Source: Psychrobacter namhaensis
GTDB taxonomy: Bacteria > Pseudomonadota > Gammaproteobacteria > Pseudomonadales > Moraxellaceae
Reading direction: 5' to 3'
DNA: 64,000 nt
NCBI RefSeq assembly: GCF_016107545.1
Contig: NZ_JABASS010000004.1
Coordinates: forward strand, 123,900-187,899
Position numbers and translations under genes: made by a program. Below, piece by piece: positions 55,612-64,000 of this stretch. Numbering within the stretch: position 1 is the stretch's first letter; each line of letters opens with the position of its first letter. The notes below the pieces were generated by a model that saw nothing but the letters and a program-made list of their open reading frames with translations, made no database searches and was not told the origin of the DNA.

Positions 55612-56382
55612 ATGAGTACCCCGTTTACAGATGTTGCCGCCGAACATGCATTGTTCAACACCAAATCCCGTCAAAAAATTCAGCAAACTGAGTTTATGAC
55701 GTCAGCGCCTACCTTCCGTCTTTGTCCGCCTGATGTGGGGTTAGAGGTTGCTTTTGCTGGTCGTTCAAACGCGGGCAAATCCTCGGCTATCAATGCCTTG
55801 ACCAATCAACGTCAATTGGCACGCTCGTCCAAAACACCTGGACGGACGCAGATGATTAATTTTTTTAGTATTGGCGATACCAATAGACGTTTGGTGGATT
55901 TGCCCGGTTACGGTTATGCGGCTGTGCCGCTTGAGATGAAAAAAGAATGGCAGGTTGAGCTAGAAGAATACTTGGTTTCACGCTCAAGCCTTGCAGGGTT
56001 GGTGCTGATGACGGATATTCGCCATCCACTCAAATTTTTTGATGAGCAAATGCTGCATTGGGCCAAAGACGGCGATCTGCCAGTCCACATTTTACTGACA
56101 AAAGCGGATAAGCTTAAATACGGTGCTTCCAAAAACGCCCTTCTCAATACCCGTAAAAGACTCAAAAAACTGGGCTTACACTGCACCATTCAGTTATTTT
56201 CAGCCTTAAGAAAAGAAGGTCTTGATGAGCTAGCTGGCGTGATGGGCAATTGGTATGACTATCAACTTAATGATGAAAAACTCATTGAGTCCGATCTTAG
56301 TGAATCCGATGATACTGACAATAGCGATAACGAACAGGCAGGCGTTGCACAAGAAACTGGTGAGCAAAAAGACATTGATTAA
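55612..56382 (+). CDS. engB: Ribosome biogenesis GTPase EngB (YihA/YsxC)
   Basis: TrmE-Era-type GTPase needed for large-subunit assembly; 256 residues from the ATG at 55612. G1 is [10 protein letters not shown]2 is the [11 protein letters not shown] region, G3 DLPGYGYA and G4 TKADKL, with [13 protein letters not shown] closing the domain (about residue 215). The usual protein is about 200-215 residues; here an acidic tail of about 40 residues (D, E, S, N) follows. A TTG 21 bases upstream is also in frame. It is divergent from the cytochrome c5 gene, which is a common neighbour in relatives. Strong terminator after it. Confidence 0.95.
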   Translation: MSTPFTDVAAEHALFNTKSRQKIQQTEFMTSAPTFRLCPPDVGLEVAFAGRSNAGKSSAINALTNQRQLARSSKTPGRTQMINFFSIGDTNRRLVDLPGYGYAAVPLEMKKEWQVELEEYLVSRSSLAGLVLMTDIRHPLKFFDEQMLHWAKDGDLPVHILLTKADKLKYGASKNALLNTRKRLKKLGLHCTIQLFSALRKEGLDELAGVMGNWYDYQLNDEKLIESDLSESDDTDNSDNEQAGVAQETGEQKDID

Positions 56383-56396
56383 ATATCACCTGTCAT

Positions 56397-56433
56397 AAAA
56401 AAGGGATTATCGTGACACGATAATCCCTTTTTT
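56397..56433. terminator. Terminator after engB
   Basis: Perfect 16-base-pair stem (AAAAAAGGGATTATCG and its complement) with a 5-base loop and T run; symmetric enough to act in both directions. Confidence 0.93.
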
Positions 56434-56611
56434 GTCATTTAAGGTCTCAAATGTAGCCGATGCTCAATAAAGTGGATATACGACATTGTGATGCGTGACT
56501 TGCATTAATTTTTCTTGCTTGCTGTGGCATTGCTGACAGAGACCACAAAAAATTTATGCCAGTCCCCTATATCCTTTTTTTACGTTGACCTGACCACAGC
56601 TGAGACCAGCA

Positions 56612-57325
56612 CTATCCACACAATAAATCTACTAATGCTTGCGGGGTATCCACTTGATAAGTCGGGTTTTGTGCGGCTAGCTCTGCCTTCGAGGCTGTCC
56701 CGTAGTTGACCGCGATACTGGTCATACCCAGCTGCGTGGCCATCTGAATATCATAAATACTATCACCGATAAAAACCGCGTCAGAGACTTGCTGCTGCGT
56801 GTGAGTCAAAATATCGTTAAGCATCTGCGGATCAGGTTTTGAACCTGCCTCATCCGCACAGCGCGTCGTGATGAAGTAGTCGTGACTCTGAGAGGCGTCT
56901 AATACTCGATCTAGCCCTTTTCTTTTTTTGCCTGTGGCGACCGCCAGATTTTTACCGTTATCTTGTAAAGTCTGCAACATACCTTCTATCGATGCGAAAA
57001 ATGGGGTGCGATGACTGTTAGCAATATAGTAATCAGCATAACTTTGCTGAATGGCGAGCTTTTGCGGGTCACTTGCCTGAGGATATAAGATGTCAATGCC
57101 ATTCATTAAGCTAAGCCCGATAATGCCTTTGACTGCCTTATCAGTGGTCTGAAATCCATGCGCCTCTCCTGCTATATGCATGGACTCAACGATTAAGCCG
57201 ATTGAGTCCATCAGCGTCCCATCCCAGTCAAAAATAACCAACGTTTTGTCTGCTAAGTCATGACTGGCTGTCATTTGAGAGTTTTTAATAGGCGCGGGCG
57301 TACTGGTGATAGAGGGCTTACTCAT
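56612..57325 (-). CDS. HAD-family phosphatase (phosphoglycolate phosphatase-like)
   Basis: 237-residue HAD hydrolase of the Gph/PGMB branch. Motif I is FDWDGTLMDS (nucleophile Asp at about 33), the helical cap follows, motif II is the AVATGKKRKGLDRVL segment and motifs III/IV are GSKPDPQMLNDIL and VFIGDSIYDIQMA. The family dephosphorylates 2-phosphoglycolate or similar small phosphates; in many gammaproteobacteria this gene sits after rluC, as it does here, and is annotated as a Gph-like HAD-IA protein. The ATG at 57325 follows AAGG. About 175 bases and a terminator separate it from rluC. Confidence 0.9.
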   Translation of the reverse strand: MSKPSITSTPAPIKNSQMTASHDLADKTLVIFDWDGTLMDSIGLIVESMHIAGEAHGFQTTDKAVKGIIGLSLMNGIDILYPQASDPQKLAIQQSYADYYIANSHRTPFFASIEGMLQTLQDNGKNLAVATGKKRKGLDRVLDASQSHDYFITTRCADEAGSKPDPQMLNDILTHTQQQVSDAVFIGDSIYDIQMATQLGMTSIAVNYGTASKAELAAQNPTYQVDTPQALVDLLCG

Positions 57326-57375
57326 GAATTTACCTTAACAAATAGCGATAATAAATGGCGGATATAGAGACGGAT

Positions 57376-57423
57376 ACAAAAACGTCACGATGGCTTATTA
57401 ATAAAAATAAGTTGTCGTGACGT
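57376..57423 (-). terminator. Terminator after rluC
   Basis: Leftward, a 9-base-pair outer stem ACGTCACGA / TCGTGACGT and a 6-base-pair inner stem CTTATT / AATAAG, followed by five T. Confidence 0.85.
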
Positions 57424-57499
57424 GTCATAAGAATGCTTAATAAATAGAAATGCTTAATAAACAGTAGAGAGCTTGGGTTAAGAGCCGTGTGTTGCTAGC

Positions 57500-58525
57500 T
57501 TACTCAGGCAACGTGGTTGACTCTGGTAGCCAGTCAGCCATATCTTCTGGTAGCGGTGCGGTAATCGTCTTGTAGCCGGGAATGTTTAAGCGCCACGCAT
57601 GTAGACACAGACGATGGACGCCTGATTTGTCATGTACGTTGTACTTATCATCACCCAAAATAGCGTGACCAATGTGAGCCAAATGCACACGGATTTGATG
57701 AGTACGGCCTGTCAACGGCTTGGCTTCGATCAAACTGACCGGTTGATCTGCCAGCGTAAAACGATCATGGATGATAATGTCCGTCTGGCTTTCTTTGGCT
57801 TGCGGGTCTTGGCTATCTACTTTGACGCGGCGCTCACCACTGGCAAGGGTATAACGTAGCAATGGCGCATCGACACGTTGCTCATTCAGCGCAGGCTGTC
57901 CTTTGGCGAGACATAAATAGTGCTTTTGAATGGTTTTATCGACGAGATGCTGCTGCAACGTTTTTAGCGCTGAGCGTTTTTTGGAAATCATGAGCAGCCC
58001 TGAGGTATCTTTATCGATACGATGTACCAGCTCTAGGTACTTTTTACCCGTCACTTCACGCATGGCTTCAATGACCCCAAAGTCCAAGCCACTACCGCCA
58101 TGTACCGCAATACCAGAAGGTTTGTTAAGGACTAGCATGCCCTCATCTTCATAGACCACACGTGCCAGTAAGCTTTTGGCAAACTCTGTGCTGATGATTG
58201 GTTTTTCACGCGTTGCCAGCTCTACAGGGGCAATACGAACCACATCTTCACGCTGTACTCTATCATGCGCTTTGCAGCGTTTATTATTGACGCGCACCTC
58301 ATCGGAGCGAATCATTTTATAGATGTGCGATTTTGGTAACCCTTTTAAGCGATTAAGCAAAAAATTATCCAAGCGCTGGTCGTGCTGATGGCGGGTGACT
58401 TCAAGATAGTTCACCTTGCCAAAGTTGCTGATTTCATCGTCAGCGCTTTGTGGGCGTGTTTTGCTATTAAAAATAGCAGGGGCTTCATGGGTAGGTGCAT
58501 CGTCAGTCATTTTTGAGTTCGTCAT
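57500..58525 (-). CDS. rluC: 23S rRNA pseudouridine synthase RluC
   Basis: RluA-family synthase; E. coli RluC modifies U955, U2504 and U2580. It has 341 residues. An N-terminal S4 domain (RLDNFLLNRLKGLPKSHIYKMIRSDEVRVN) precedes the catalytic domain with VLNKPSGIAVHGGSGLDFGVIE and HRIDKDTSGLLMISK (catalytic Asp), then GRTHQIRVHLAHIGHAILGDDKY. The about 30 residues before the S4 domain are polar and lineage-specific. In E. coli and many others rluC is divergent from rne, as here, though the gap of 1.2 kb is unusually long. Confidence 0.95.
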   Translation of the reverse strand: MTNSKMTDDAPTHEAPAIFNSKTRPQSADDEISNFGKVNYLEVTRHQHDQRLDNFLLNRLKGLPKSHIYKMIRSDEVRVNNKRCKAHDRVQREDVVRIAPVELATREKPIISTEFAKSLLARVVYEDEGMLVLNKPSGIAVHGGSGLDFGVIEAMREVTGKKYLELVHRIDKDTSGLLMISKKRSALKTLQQHLVDKTIQKHYLCLAKGQPALNEQRVDAPLLRYTLASGERRVKVDSQDPQAKESQTDIIIHDRFTLADQPVSLIEAKPLTGRTHQIRVHLAHIGHAILGDDKYNVHDKSGVHRLCLHAWRLNIPGYKTITAPLPEDMADWLPESTTLPE

Positions 58526-59740
58526 TTTTAGTTAGGTGTTTACACAAAGATTTGCTATAGTTTAGCATGTTGAGCGACAATTAAGCAGAAGCTGCGGCAA
58601 TAATCATTGTTGTCTCAGACAGCCCATCACCATTTTTACGACTTGTTAGTAAAGAGGGATAAGCTGTATACCCTGCCGATGTTGGGCACCTCATCTGATT
58701 TTAGGGCGCGTTATTTATTTACAGATATCATTTATAGATATTAATAAATATGACCCCATAAATTAAAGAAACCGTACTGAGTTGACTGAGTAACATCAAA
58801 TAATCAGTACCATAAAATAAATAGTGACACTAAATACCTTTGTGTTCATCAGTTTATTGTTGATAAATTTGGCAAAGCGCCTGTTTAACGACACGACTAA
58901 TGGCACTACATTGACTCACAACCCGCATGACAACGACTTAATTTGATAACTGTTTATTATTTAATACCTATTATTCAATACCTAGTTATCTGATGGTCCT
59001 TTACGCGAGCGCAGTTGAGCAAGTATAGGTGGTTTAACGTTAGGATCGAGAAGTATGTCGATAGCTGCCTAAGTATTGGTGGTCAAACAGATGACGATAA
59101 AGAAGATATAAGCCAGCACCACACCGATAGTTTGGTCATTTATTCTGTTTGCCAAGTACGCCCCGCTGATAACTAAAGCTGCCACCCTAACCTATAGACC
59201 CAAGATATGATTGACGTTATACCTAAGAGAACGATAAATAAAGAGTAACCAATTGCTTCACCTAAATAGATAAGTGCTGAGACTGCTATTTGATAAAATA
59301 GCATTTACAACAGCGAGATTATTGTTAGACTTTGATGGATGGAGGATTGCAACAGTACGATACTACTTTAGTATCAGTATTTTTAAACCAGTAACTGACA
59401 GGCCCTACTCTTACAAAGTACGCTGCCATAGCTACCAATAGAAAGAACTTACTGATCCTTTAATAGTACGCTGATGCATTAGTACTTAAAGCAAAACTAC
59501 CAATAATAGGATATAAACACATAGCTTTACACCCTATAGCGTTTATCTCCACATTAGCATTGCTCATGTACTCTAGGTGAAAAACAAGCCATTGAAAAAG
59601 CCAGCGCGCTTTATAAAACCCATGATTTACGTTCTACCGTTAACTAAAATTTATCCATGCTAATGTAAACATTAGCCTTACTTGCCCTCACGCCCGAAAG
59701 CCCGTCTCATCGTTGTTATGCGTACTCATAGGATACCAAT
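58526..59740. other. Long gap rluC-rne: rne leader and gene remains
   Basis: About 1.2 kb without an intact gene. The right part (about 59600-59740) should hold the rne promoter and leader, which is long and autoregulated in E. coli. The middle (59069-59567) contains broken membrane-protein coding segments. The left third shows nothing but AT-rich sequence. Confidence 0.5.
59069..59567 (-). pseudogene. Decayed membrane-protein gene, possibly TauE/SafE-like
   Basis: Leftward reading gives consecutive short open pieces in shifting frames. Near 59567: MSNANVEINAIGCKAMCLYP and PIIGSFAL, then a stop. Near 59300-59170: SALIYLGEAIGYSLFIVLLG and ITSIISWVYRLGW, then a stop. In another frame, 59187-59069: VAALVISGAYLANRINDQTI followed by GVVLAYIFFIVICLTTN and a stop at 59069. 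The last piece resembles the end of TauE/SafE permeases (GA-LA-RI then a final span). No continuous frame exists. Family assignment is tentative; the coding remnant itself is moderately convincing. Confidence 0.4.
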
Positions 59741-62700
59741 ATGAAACGCATTTTGATCAACGCCACTCAAAACGAAGAAATTCGTGTCGCCTTATGTAAA
59801 GGCAACCATCTGTACGATTTCGACTTAGAAAACCGTACCCGTGAACAAAAAAAATCCAACATCTATAAAGGGCATGTAACTCGAGTCGAGCCGTCACTTG
59901 AAGCGGTCTTCGTCGAATATGGCTCACAGCGCCAAGGTTTTTTACCGATTCGTGAAATCTCAGCCGAATACTTAAGCGGCAATCCTCGTGATGAAAACAT
60001 CAAAAAACTGATCAAAGAAGGCGACGAGCTCATCGTCCAAGTCGAAAAAGAAGAGCGCGGTAATAAAGGCGCTGCGCTATCGACTTACGTATCATTAGCG
60101 GGACGCTATCTGGTACTAATGCCAAACAACCCTCGCGGTGGTGGTATTTCTCGTCAAATCTCGGGCAAATTGCGCGAAGACATGAAGCGGATGCTCAGCA
60201 ACCTTGATTTGCCAAAAGGTATGAGCGTTATTATTCGTACCGCTGGTATTGGTAAAACGCAAGAAGACTTACAGCACGATTTGAACCATCTACTCAATAT
60301 CTGGCAAGCCATCCAAGAACAAAACCAAAAATATCCATCACCGCGTTTGGTTCATCAAGAAGCAGGCGTCGTCACCCGTGCTGTCCGCGACTATCTGCGT
60401 GATGATATTGCTGAGATTTGGATCGATAATGAAAACGCTTATATCGAAGCGGCAGGTTTTATCGATGCCGTCATGCCAAAGCAAGCAGAAAAACTGCGCA
60501 AATACACCGATTATGAGCCGATGTTTTCACGCTTTAATATCGAAAAACAAATCGAAACCGCTTATCAGCGTGAAGTGCGTCTGCCATCAGGCGGCTCCAT
60601 CGTTATTGACCAAACTGAGGCACTGGTTTCTATTGATATTAACTCAGCCAAATCCACCAAAGGCTCAGATGTCGCTGAGACCGCCTACCACACCAATCTA
60701 GAAGCAGCCGATGAGATTGCCCGCCAGCTACGTCTACGAGACATGGGCGGTTTGATCGTCATTGACTTTATTGATATGAATGATAACAAGCATCAAAAAG
60801 AAGTTGAAAAACGACTGATTGATGCTACTAAGTACGATCGTGCTCGCGTCCAGTTTGGTGACATCTCTAAGTTTGGTTTGATGGAAATGAGCCGTCAACG
60901 CTTGCGCCCATCATTAGAAGAGTCAACGGGTTATATCTGCCCGCGTTGCCACGGTAACGGCATGATTCGTGACTTGCGCTCATTGTCATTATCGATTATG
61001 CGTCAGATTGAACAAATCGCGCTAAAAGAACGTCAAGGTGAAGTGCAAGCAGAAGTACCGACTGACATCGCAGCGTTTTTATTAAATGAAAAACGCGACA
61101 GCCTAGTCTATCTTGAGCAAGACAGTGGTACCCGTATTACTATCTTGCCACACGCGCATTTAGAGTCACCAAACTTTAAGTTACACTTCAACCGCGATGG
61201 CTTTGCCCCATCAAGCTATGAGCGTATTACCGATACTCAGCAGCAAGAACACAGCGACCTTGGCTACAATGTGGATTGGCAAACCGCTGAAAAAGAGCGC
61301 CCAGAACAGCAGCCAACCCGCCAGCCCCGTCAAGTAGCGGACAGTAAAGCTGCCAATAAATCAAACAGCTCGGTTGATCGTAGCTCAGTTGATCATCGTA
61401 ACGATCAACGTAACCATAAAAATAGCAACAGTGTTTCATCGACGCGTGCACCGCAAGCCCACCAAAATCAAAGTGTTGCCACACCTGCCAAGCCAGTCGC
61501 CACGCAACCGGCTAGCGTTGAGACCAGTGCCCAACCACAAGCCGTTGCTTGGTTGTCTAATCTGTTTGCTCAAGCGCCGCAAGCCACAACGACACCTAGC
61601 GTGAGTAGCAGTGATGCAGCAGAAGCCATTGAAGCGCTAGTCAATACAGGCGCACAAAGCTTAGGGTCATTTGGACAAGTTGATAGTAGTGCGCTGAATA
61701 ACGCCCCACATAAAGCGCAGGCCACTCAGCACAACGACACTCAAAAAAATGACGATCAACAATCGGAGAGTAATGCCAATCGTCAGCAGGCGCGTCGTGG
61801 CGCAGACAGCAACACTGATGATAGCAATAATGAAGACAGAAGAAGACGTAAACCACGTAAGTCTAGATCTTCTAAGCCGCGTCAAAGAAAAGAGCAAGCG
61901 GATGAGACCGGCAATGACGTGAATGGCAGTACCGAAAACAACGGTTCAACTGCCAATGTAAGTAACGCTGATGACAAAACCTCTGACAATCAAGACAAAC
62001 GTCAGCAGGATAACAAGCGTACTAATGATCGCAATCGTAACCAGCAAAATAGTAAACGCAACGCAAACGAGCGCAACCACTCTGAGGATAAAGACAGCAA
62101 TACCGCCGATGAGCAGACACGTGCTAAGCGTAAATCGCATAGCCAACGTGGCTCACGCGGTAAATTGGAGCGCGGCGAGACGCTAACCGCTGACAATGTG
62201 AAACAACATAACCAGCAGGCGACTACAGGCACTAACGGCAGCAAGAATCAATCGAACGCCCGCCGCAATCAAAACCCCAACGAAGTCGTACTACAAGTCA
62301 ATGAAGCGCCGGTTGAGCTTAAATCACCCGAAGTTGTGCATTTGTCTTTAGATGACAGCAAATCATCACAGAGCAAGTCTCAATCTACTAAGCAACCAAG
62401 CCCAGCAAGTGAGACGTCGAAAGAGGACGTCACAAAAGCGCCTACTACTCGGCAGCAGGCTAACCAGCAAGGCAATGACAAGCAAAGCTCGAATGAGAAA
62501 AGTGCTGATAAAAGCGGCTCTGATGCAACAGTTACAGACAAAAACGCTGTAGCAAACCATGAGGCCAAGACTGATGAGAGTAAGAGCAGCGCTCGTGCAG
62601 ATAACGGGCAAAATAACGCACCAAAAACTGATCACGATGCTAATAATACGGATGCTGATGACAAAAAGTCTGCAGTAGATGAGCAGCCAGCATCTAAACA

Positions 62701-63913
62701 CAAGACGAACAGTCAAGCTGAGAGCTCAAATAAAGCCAATGCTAAAGTCGATAGCACGCCAACGCACCCTCAGGAAGCGAGCGTGGCCAATGACGTTAAC
62801 GAGAGTGAGAAGGCCAAAAACACTCAGGACAATGACAGTGCAGTAGAGCCTAGCAAGACAAGTAATTCAGCGCTTCAGCTGACACATGAAGCTCTGTTTG
62901 CGGCGCGCTACGTGACCGCCGAGAAGTTTGGTCAAGCCAAAAACGACCCTCGTGTGGTACGCAGTCAGCAGACGCAGTCACAGGCCGCGCAACAGCCACA
63001 AGCAAAAGTGCAAGCAGCGGTGAGTGTGCCGACTATTCGCGGTACAGTGGGTGAGTTTATTCGTGCAACCTTACCAGAAGCGCATACTCGCTTAGCAGAA
63101 GATGGGGTTATTAGCTGCTTTATCGATACTATTGCCTTGTATGCTGAAAAAGCAAAAATGGCTGATAACGATACCAACGTTGATAGCACGGTGAGTAACA
63201 ACGAGATGGCTAGTCAGAGCTTTGACTTTAGCAACTACGGCTATCAGCCATTAGCCGTGGACTACCTAGCACGCTTTGAAGCGATGACTCAGGCTGTCAG
63301 TCAGTTTGCAGCGGCACAAGGCAAAACGGACGTTGAACCACGCGCGATTAGCAAACGCGCAAGTAATGATCCACGTGGGCAGCATCCGGACTATCAGGAG
63401 CCAGCGGTCTTAAGCGTTCCTTCTGAAAAGGACGCTGAGAATAACGTTGCCGCCCATGACGTTGAAGCAACGGCGCTTGCCAATCAAGCGCAGACTGACG
63501 ATATCAGTGCTGATAGCGAACAGCTATTAGAGGCAGATCAAGCGCTAACACAAGAGTCTAACGAGCATGCTGATGATGAAACTTCTGAGGTAAAGCATAC
63601 GGAGACAGCAGAGACAAATATCGAAGGTAATGATGTGGAGTCTGCTTCCGCTGAAGAGACCAAGCAAGCGGCTGACTCTGAAGTAGAACAACCTACTAAA
63701 GAAGAAAATCAAGCGGCCAAATCGAAAACTACGATTGCCAGCTACAAAAACATGATCGAGAATGTGGCAGAGCAGCTTTTACCACAGACCGGTATGTTTA
63801 ATTTAACCACCCCAAAAGTGCCAAAGGCACGCAGTCGCAAGCCTAAAACGGAGCATAAAAAACCGACGCAAGCTGAAAAGCTAGAGTCGGATAATACAGA
63901 CAGCGACAGCTAA
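59741..63913 (+). CDS. rne: Ribonuclease E
   Basis: Essential endoribonuclease for mRNA decay and rRNA/tRNA processing, and degradosome scaffold. It has 1390 residues against 1061 in E. coli. The catalytic half is conserved: MKRILINATQ start, S1 domain (SNIYKGHVTRVEPSLEAVFVEYG), 5'-sensor region, DNase-I-like subdomain with catalytic aspartates D299 (SIDINSAKSTKG) and D342 (IDFIDM), and the zinc-link CPRC at 400-403. From about residue 510 the protein is low-complexity: Q/N/S/K-rich, with arginine-rich stretches (RRRRKPRKSRSSKPRQRK near 705, NRNQQNSKRNANERN near 765) likely to bind RNA, then acidic regions and a basic end. Autoregulation through a long leader is expected. Confidence 0.97.
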   Translation: MKRILINATQNEEIRVALCKGNHLYDFDLENRTREQKKSNIYKGHVTRVEPSLEAVFVEYGSQRQGFLPIREISAEYLSGNPRDENIKKLIKEGDELIVQVEKEERGNKGAALSTYVSLAGRYLVLMPNNPRGGGISRQISGKLREDMKRMLSNLDLPKGMSVIIRTAGIGKTQEDLQHDLNHLLNIWQAIQEQNQKYPSPRLVHQEAGVVTRAVRDYLRDDIAEIWIDNENAYIEAAGFIDAVMPKQAEKLRKYTDYEPMFSRFNIEKQIETAYQREVRLPSGGSIVIDQTEALVSIDINSAKSTKGSDVAETAYHTNLEAADEIARQLRLRDMGGLIVIDFIDMNDNKHQKEVEKRLIDATKYDRARVQFGDISKFGLMEMSRQRLRPSLEESTGYICPRCHGNGMIRDLRSLSLSIMRQIEQIALKERQGEVQAEVPTDIAAFLLNEKRDSLVYLEQDSGTRITILPHAHLESPNFKLHFNRDGFAPSSYERITDTQQQEHSDLGYNVDWQTAEKERPEQQPTRQPRQVADSKAANKSNSSVDRSSVDHRNDQRNHKNSNSVSSTRAPQAHQNQSVATPAKPVATQPASVETSAQPQAVAWLSNLFAQAPQATTTPSVSSSDAAEAIEALVNTGAQSLGSFGQVDSSALNNAPHKAQATQHNDTQKNDDQQSESNANRQQARRGADSNTDDSNNEDRRRRKPRKSRSSKPRQRKEQADETGNDVNGSTENNGSTANVSNADDKTSDNQDKRQQDNKRTNDRNRNQQNSKRNANERNHSEDKDSNTADEQTRAKRKSHSQRGSRGKLERGETLTADNVKQHNQQATTGTNGSKNQSNARRNQNPNEVVLQVNEAPVELKSPEVVHLSLDDSKSSQSKSQSTKQPSPASETSKEDVTKAPTTRQQANQQGNDKQSSNEKSADKSGSDATVTDKNAVANHEAKTDESKSSARADNGQNNAPKTDHDANNTDADDKKSAVDEQPASKHKTNSQAESSNKANAKVDSTPTHPQEASVANDVNESEKAKNTQDNDSAVEPSKTSNSALQLTHEALFAARYVTAEKFGQAKNDPRVVRSQQTQSQAAQQPQAKVQAAVSVPTIRGTVGEFIRATLPEAHTRLAEDGVISCFIDTIALYAEKAKMADNDTNVDSTVSNNEMASQSFDFSNYGYQPLAVDYLARFEAMTQAVSQFAAAQGKTDVEPRAISKRASNDPRGQHPDYQEPAVLSVPSEKDAENNVAAHDVEATALANQAQTDDISADSEQLLEADQALTQESNEHADDETSEVKHTETAETNIEGNDVESASAEETKQAADSEVEQPTKEENQAAKSKTTIASYKNMIENVAEQLLPQTGMFNLTTPKVPKARSRKPKTEHKKPTQAEKLESDNTDSDS

Positions 63914-63945
63914 GCCTGTAAATCCAAAGGCAAAAGCCCCAAAGT

Positions 63946-64000
63946 TGAACTGACCCCCATAAGTTGGACACAACTTATGGGGTATTTTTATGCGTTACGA
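63946..64000 (+). mobile_element. Probable left end of an IS3-family insertion sequence (cut by window edge)
   Basis: The sequence starting TGAACTGACCCCC, followed by AAGTTGGACA, resembles the terminal inverted repeats of IS3-family elements of the IS150 type. It is followed by a hairpin and, at 63990, an ATG opening a rightward frame (MRY...) where orfA would begin. Only 55 bases are visible, so the call rests on pattern memory and position, 32 bases after the rne stop. Confidence 0.5.
63955..63988 (+). terminator. Hairpin with T run at the right edge
   Basis: 12-base-pair stem CCCCATAAGTTG / CAACTTATGGGG with a 4-base loop, followed by TATTTTTA. It can end the rne transcript or shield the putative IS gene from outside transcription. 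Confidence 0.75.

Noticed and set aside
1..64000. CRISPR arrays, prophage or integrative-element boundaries
   Set aside because: No regularly spaced repeats, integrase, phage structural genes or tRNA-flanking repeats were seen; apart from the right edge the window looks like core chromosome.

Overview
The window reads as a chromosomal stretch of a gammaproteobacterium of the Moraxellaceae, most likely Psychrobacter. The signs are the mix of genes (monomeric plus dimeric isocitrate dehydrogenase, BamE/OmlA beside Fur, pilT-pilU beside yggS, cytochrome c4 and c5 genes beside engB, a very long RNase E), the moderately AT-rich composition and the many small lipoproteins. This assignment rests on recognising gene families, not on a database search. 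About fifty protein genes are visible. I found no rRNA, tRNA or CRISPR array.

Layout. 1-5.3 kb: a leftward polar amino-acid ABC importer operon (ATPase, three paralogous binding lipoproteins, two permeases, the last cut by the left edge). 5.7-13.6 kb: a small acidic lipoprotein, proA, a two-gene cassette of a cold-shock-domain/membrane/barnase-type RNase fusion with a barstar-type inhibitor, gltS, a ZIP-like transporter, glyA and ubiC. 13.6-24.5 kb: a FemAB/GNAT-like gene, convergent monomeric and dimeric icd genes, rluE, a DUF305 lipoprotein, an M61 peptidase and slyD. 25-35 kb: prc, nagZ, two related membrane-anchored proteins (one with an OmpA domain), a rhomboid protease and a metallophosphatase. 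35-44.6 kb: purE, purK, a yaiI-like gene, an SDR gene, epmA, pdxB, an AI-2E family transporter and nadE. 45-58.5 kb: a CNNM/CBS protein, a PAP2 phosphatase, yggS, pilT, pilU, fur, bamE, rnfH, an NSS-like membrane protein, cytochromes c4 and c5, engB, a HAD phosphatase and rluC. 58.5-64 kb: a 1.2 kb stretch with apparent gene remains, then rne, and at the right edge what looks like the first bases of an IS3-family element.

Most genes are housekeeping: proline, glycine/serine, purine, ubiquinone, PLP and NAD synthesis; rRNA pseudouridylation; envelope proteolysis and murein recycling; twitching motility; iron regulation; respiratory cytochromes. Rho-independent terminators are abundant and mark most transcription unit ends.

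The most interesting object is the pair at 7881-8985. An intact barnase-family catalytic domain is fused to an N-terminal cold-shock RNA-binding domain through a single membrane span, with a barstar-like inhibitor gene starting one base after its stop. Other points worth a look are the triplicated binding proteins, 15-base tandem repeats in the N-terminal coding regions of two exported or surface-related proteins, the OmpA-like paralogue pair, a terminator with no gene upstream of it (possible small RNA), a cluster of hairpins after slyD, and a decayed membrane-protein gene upstream of rne.
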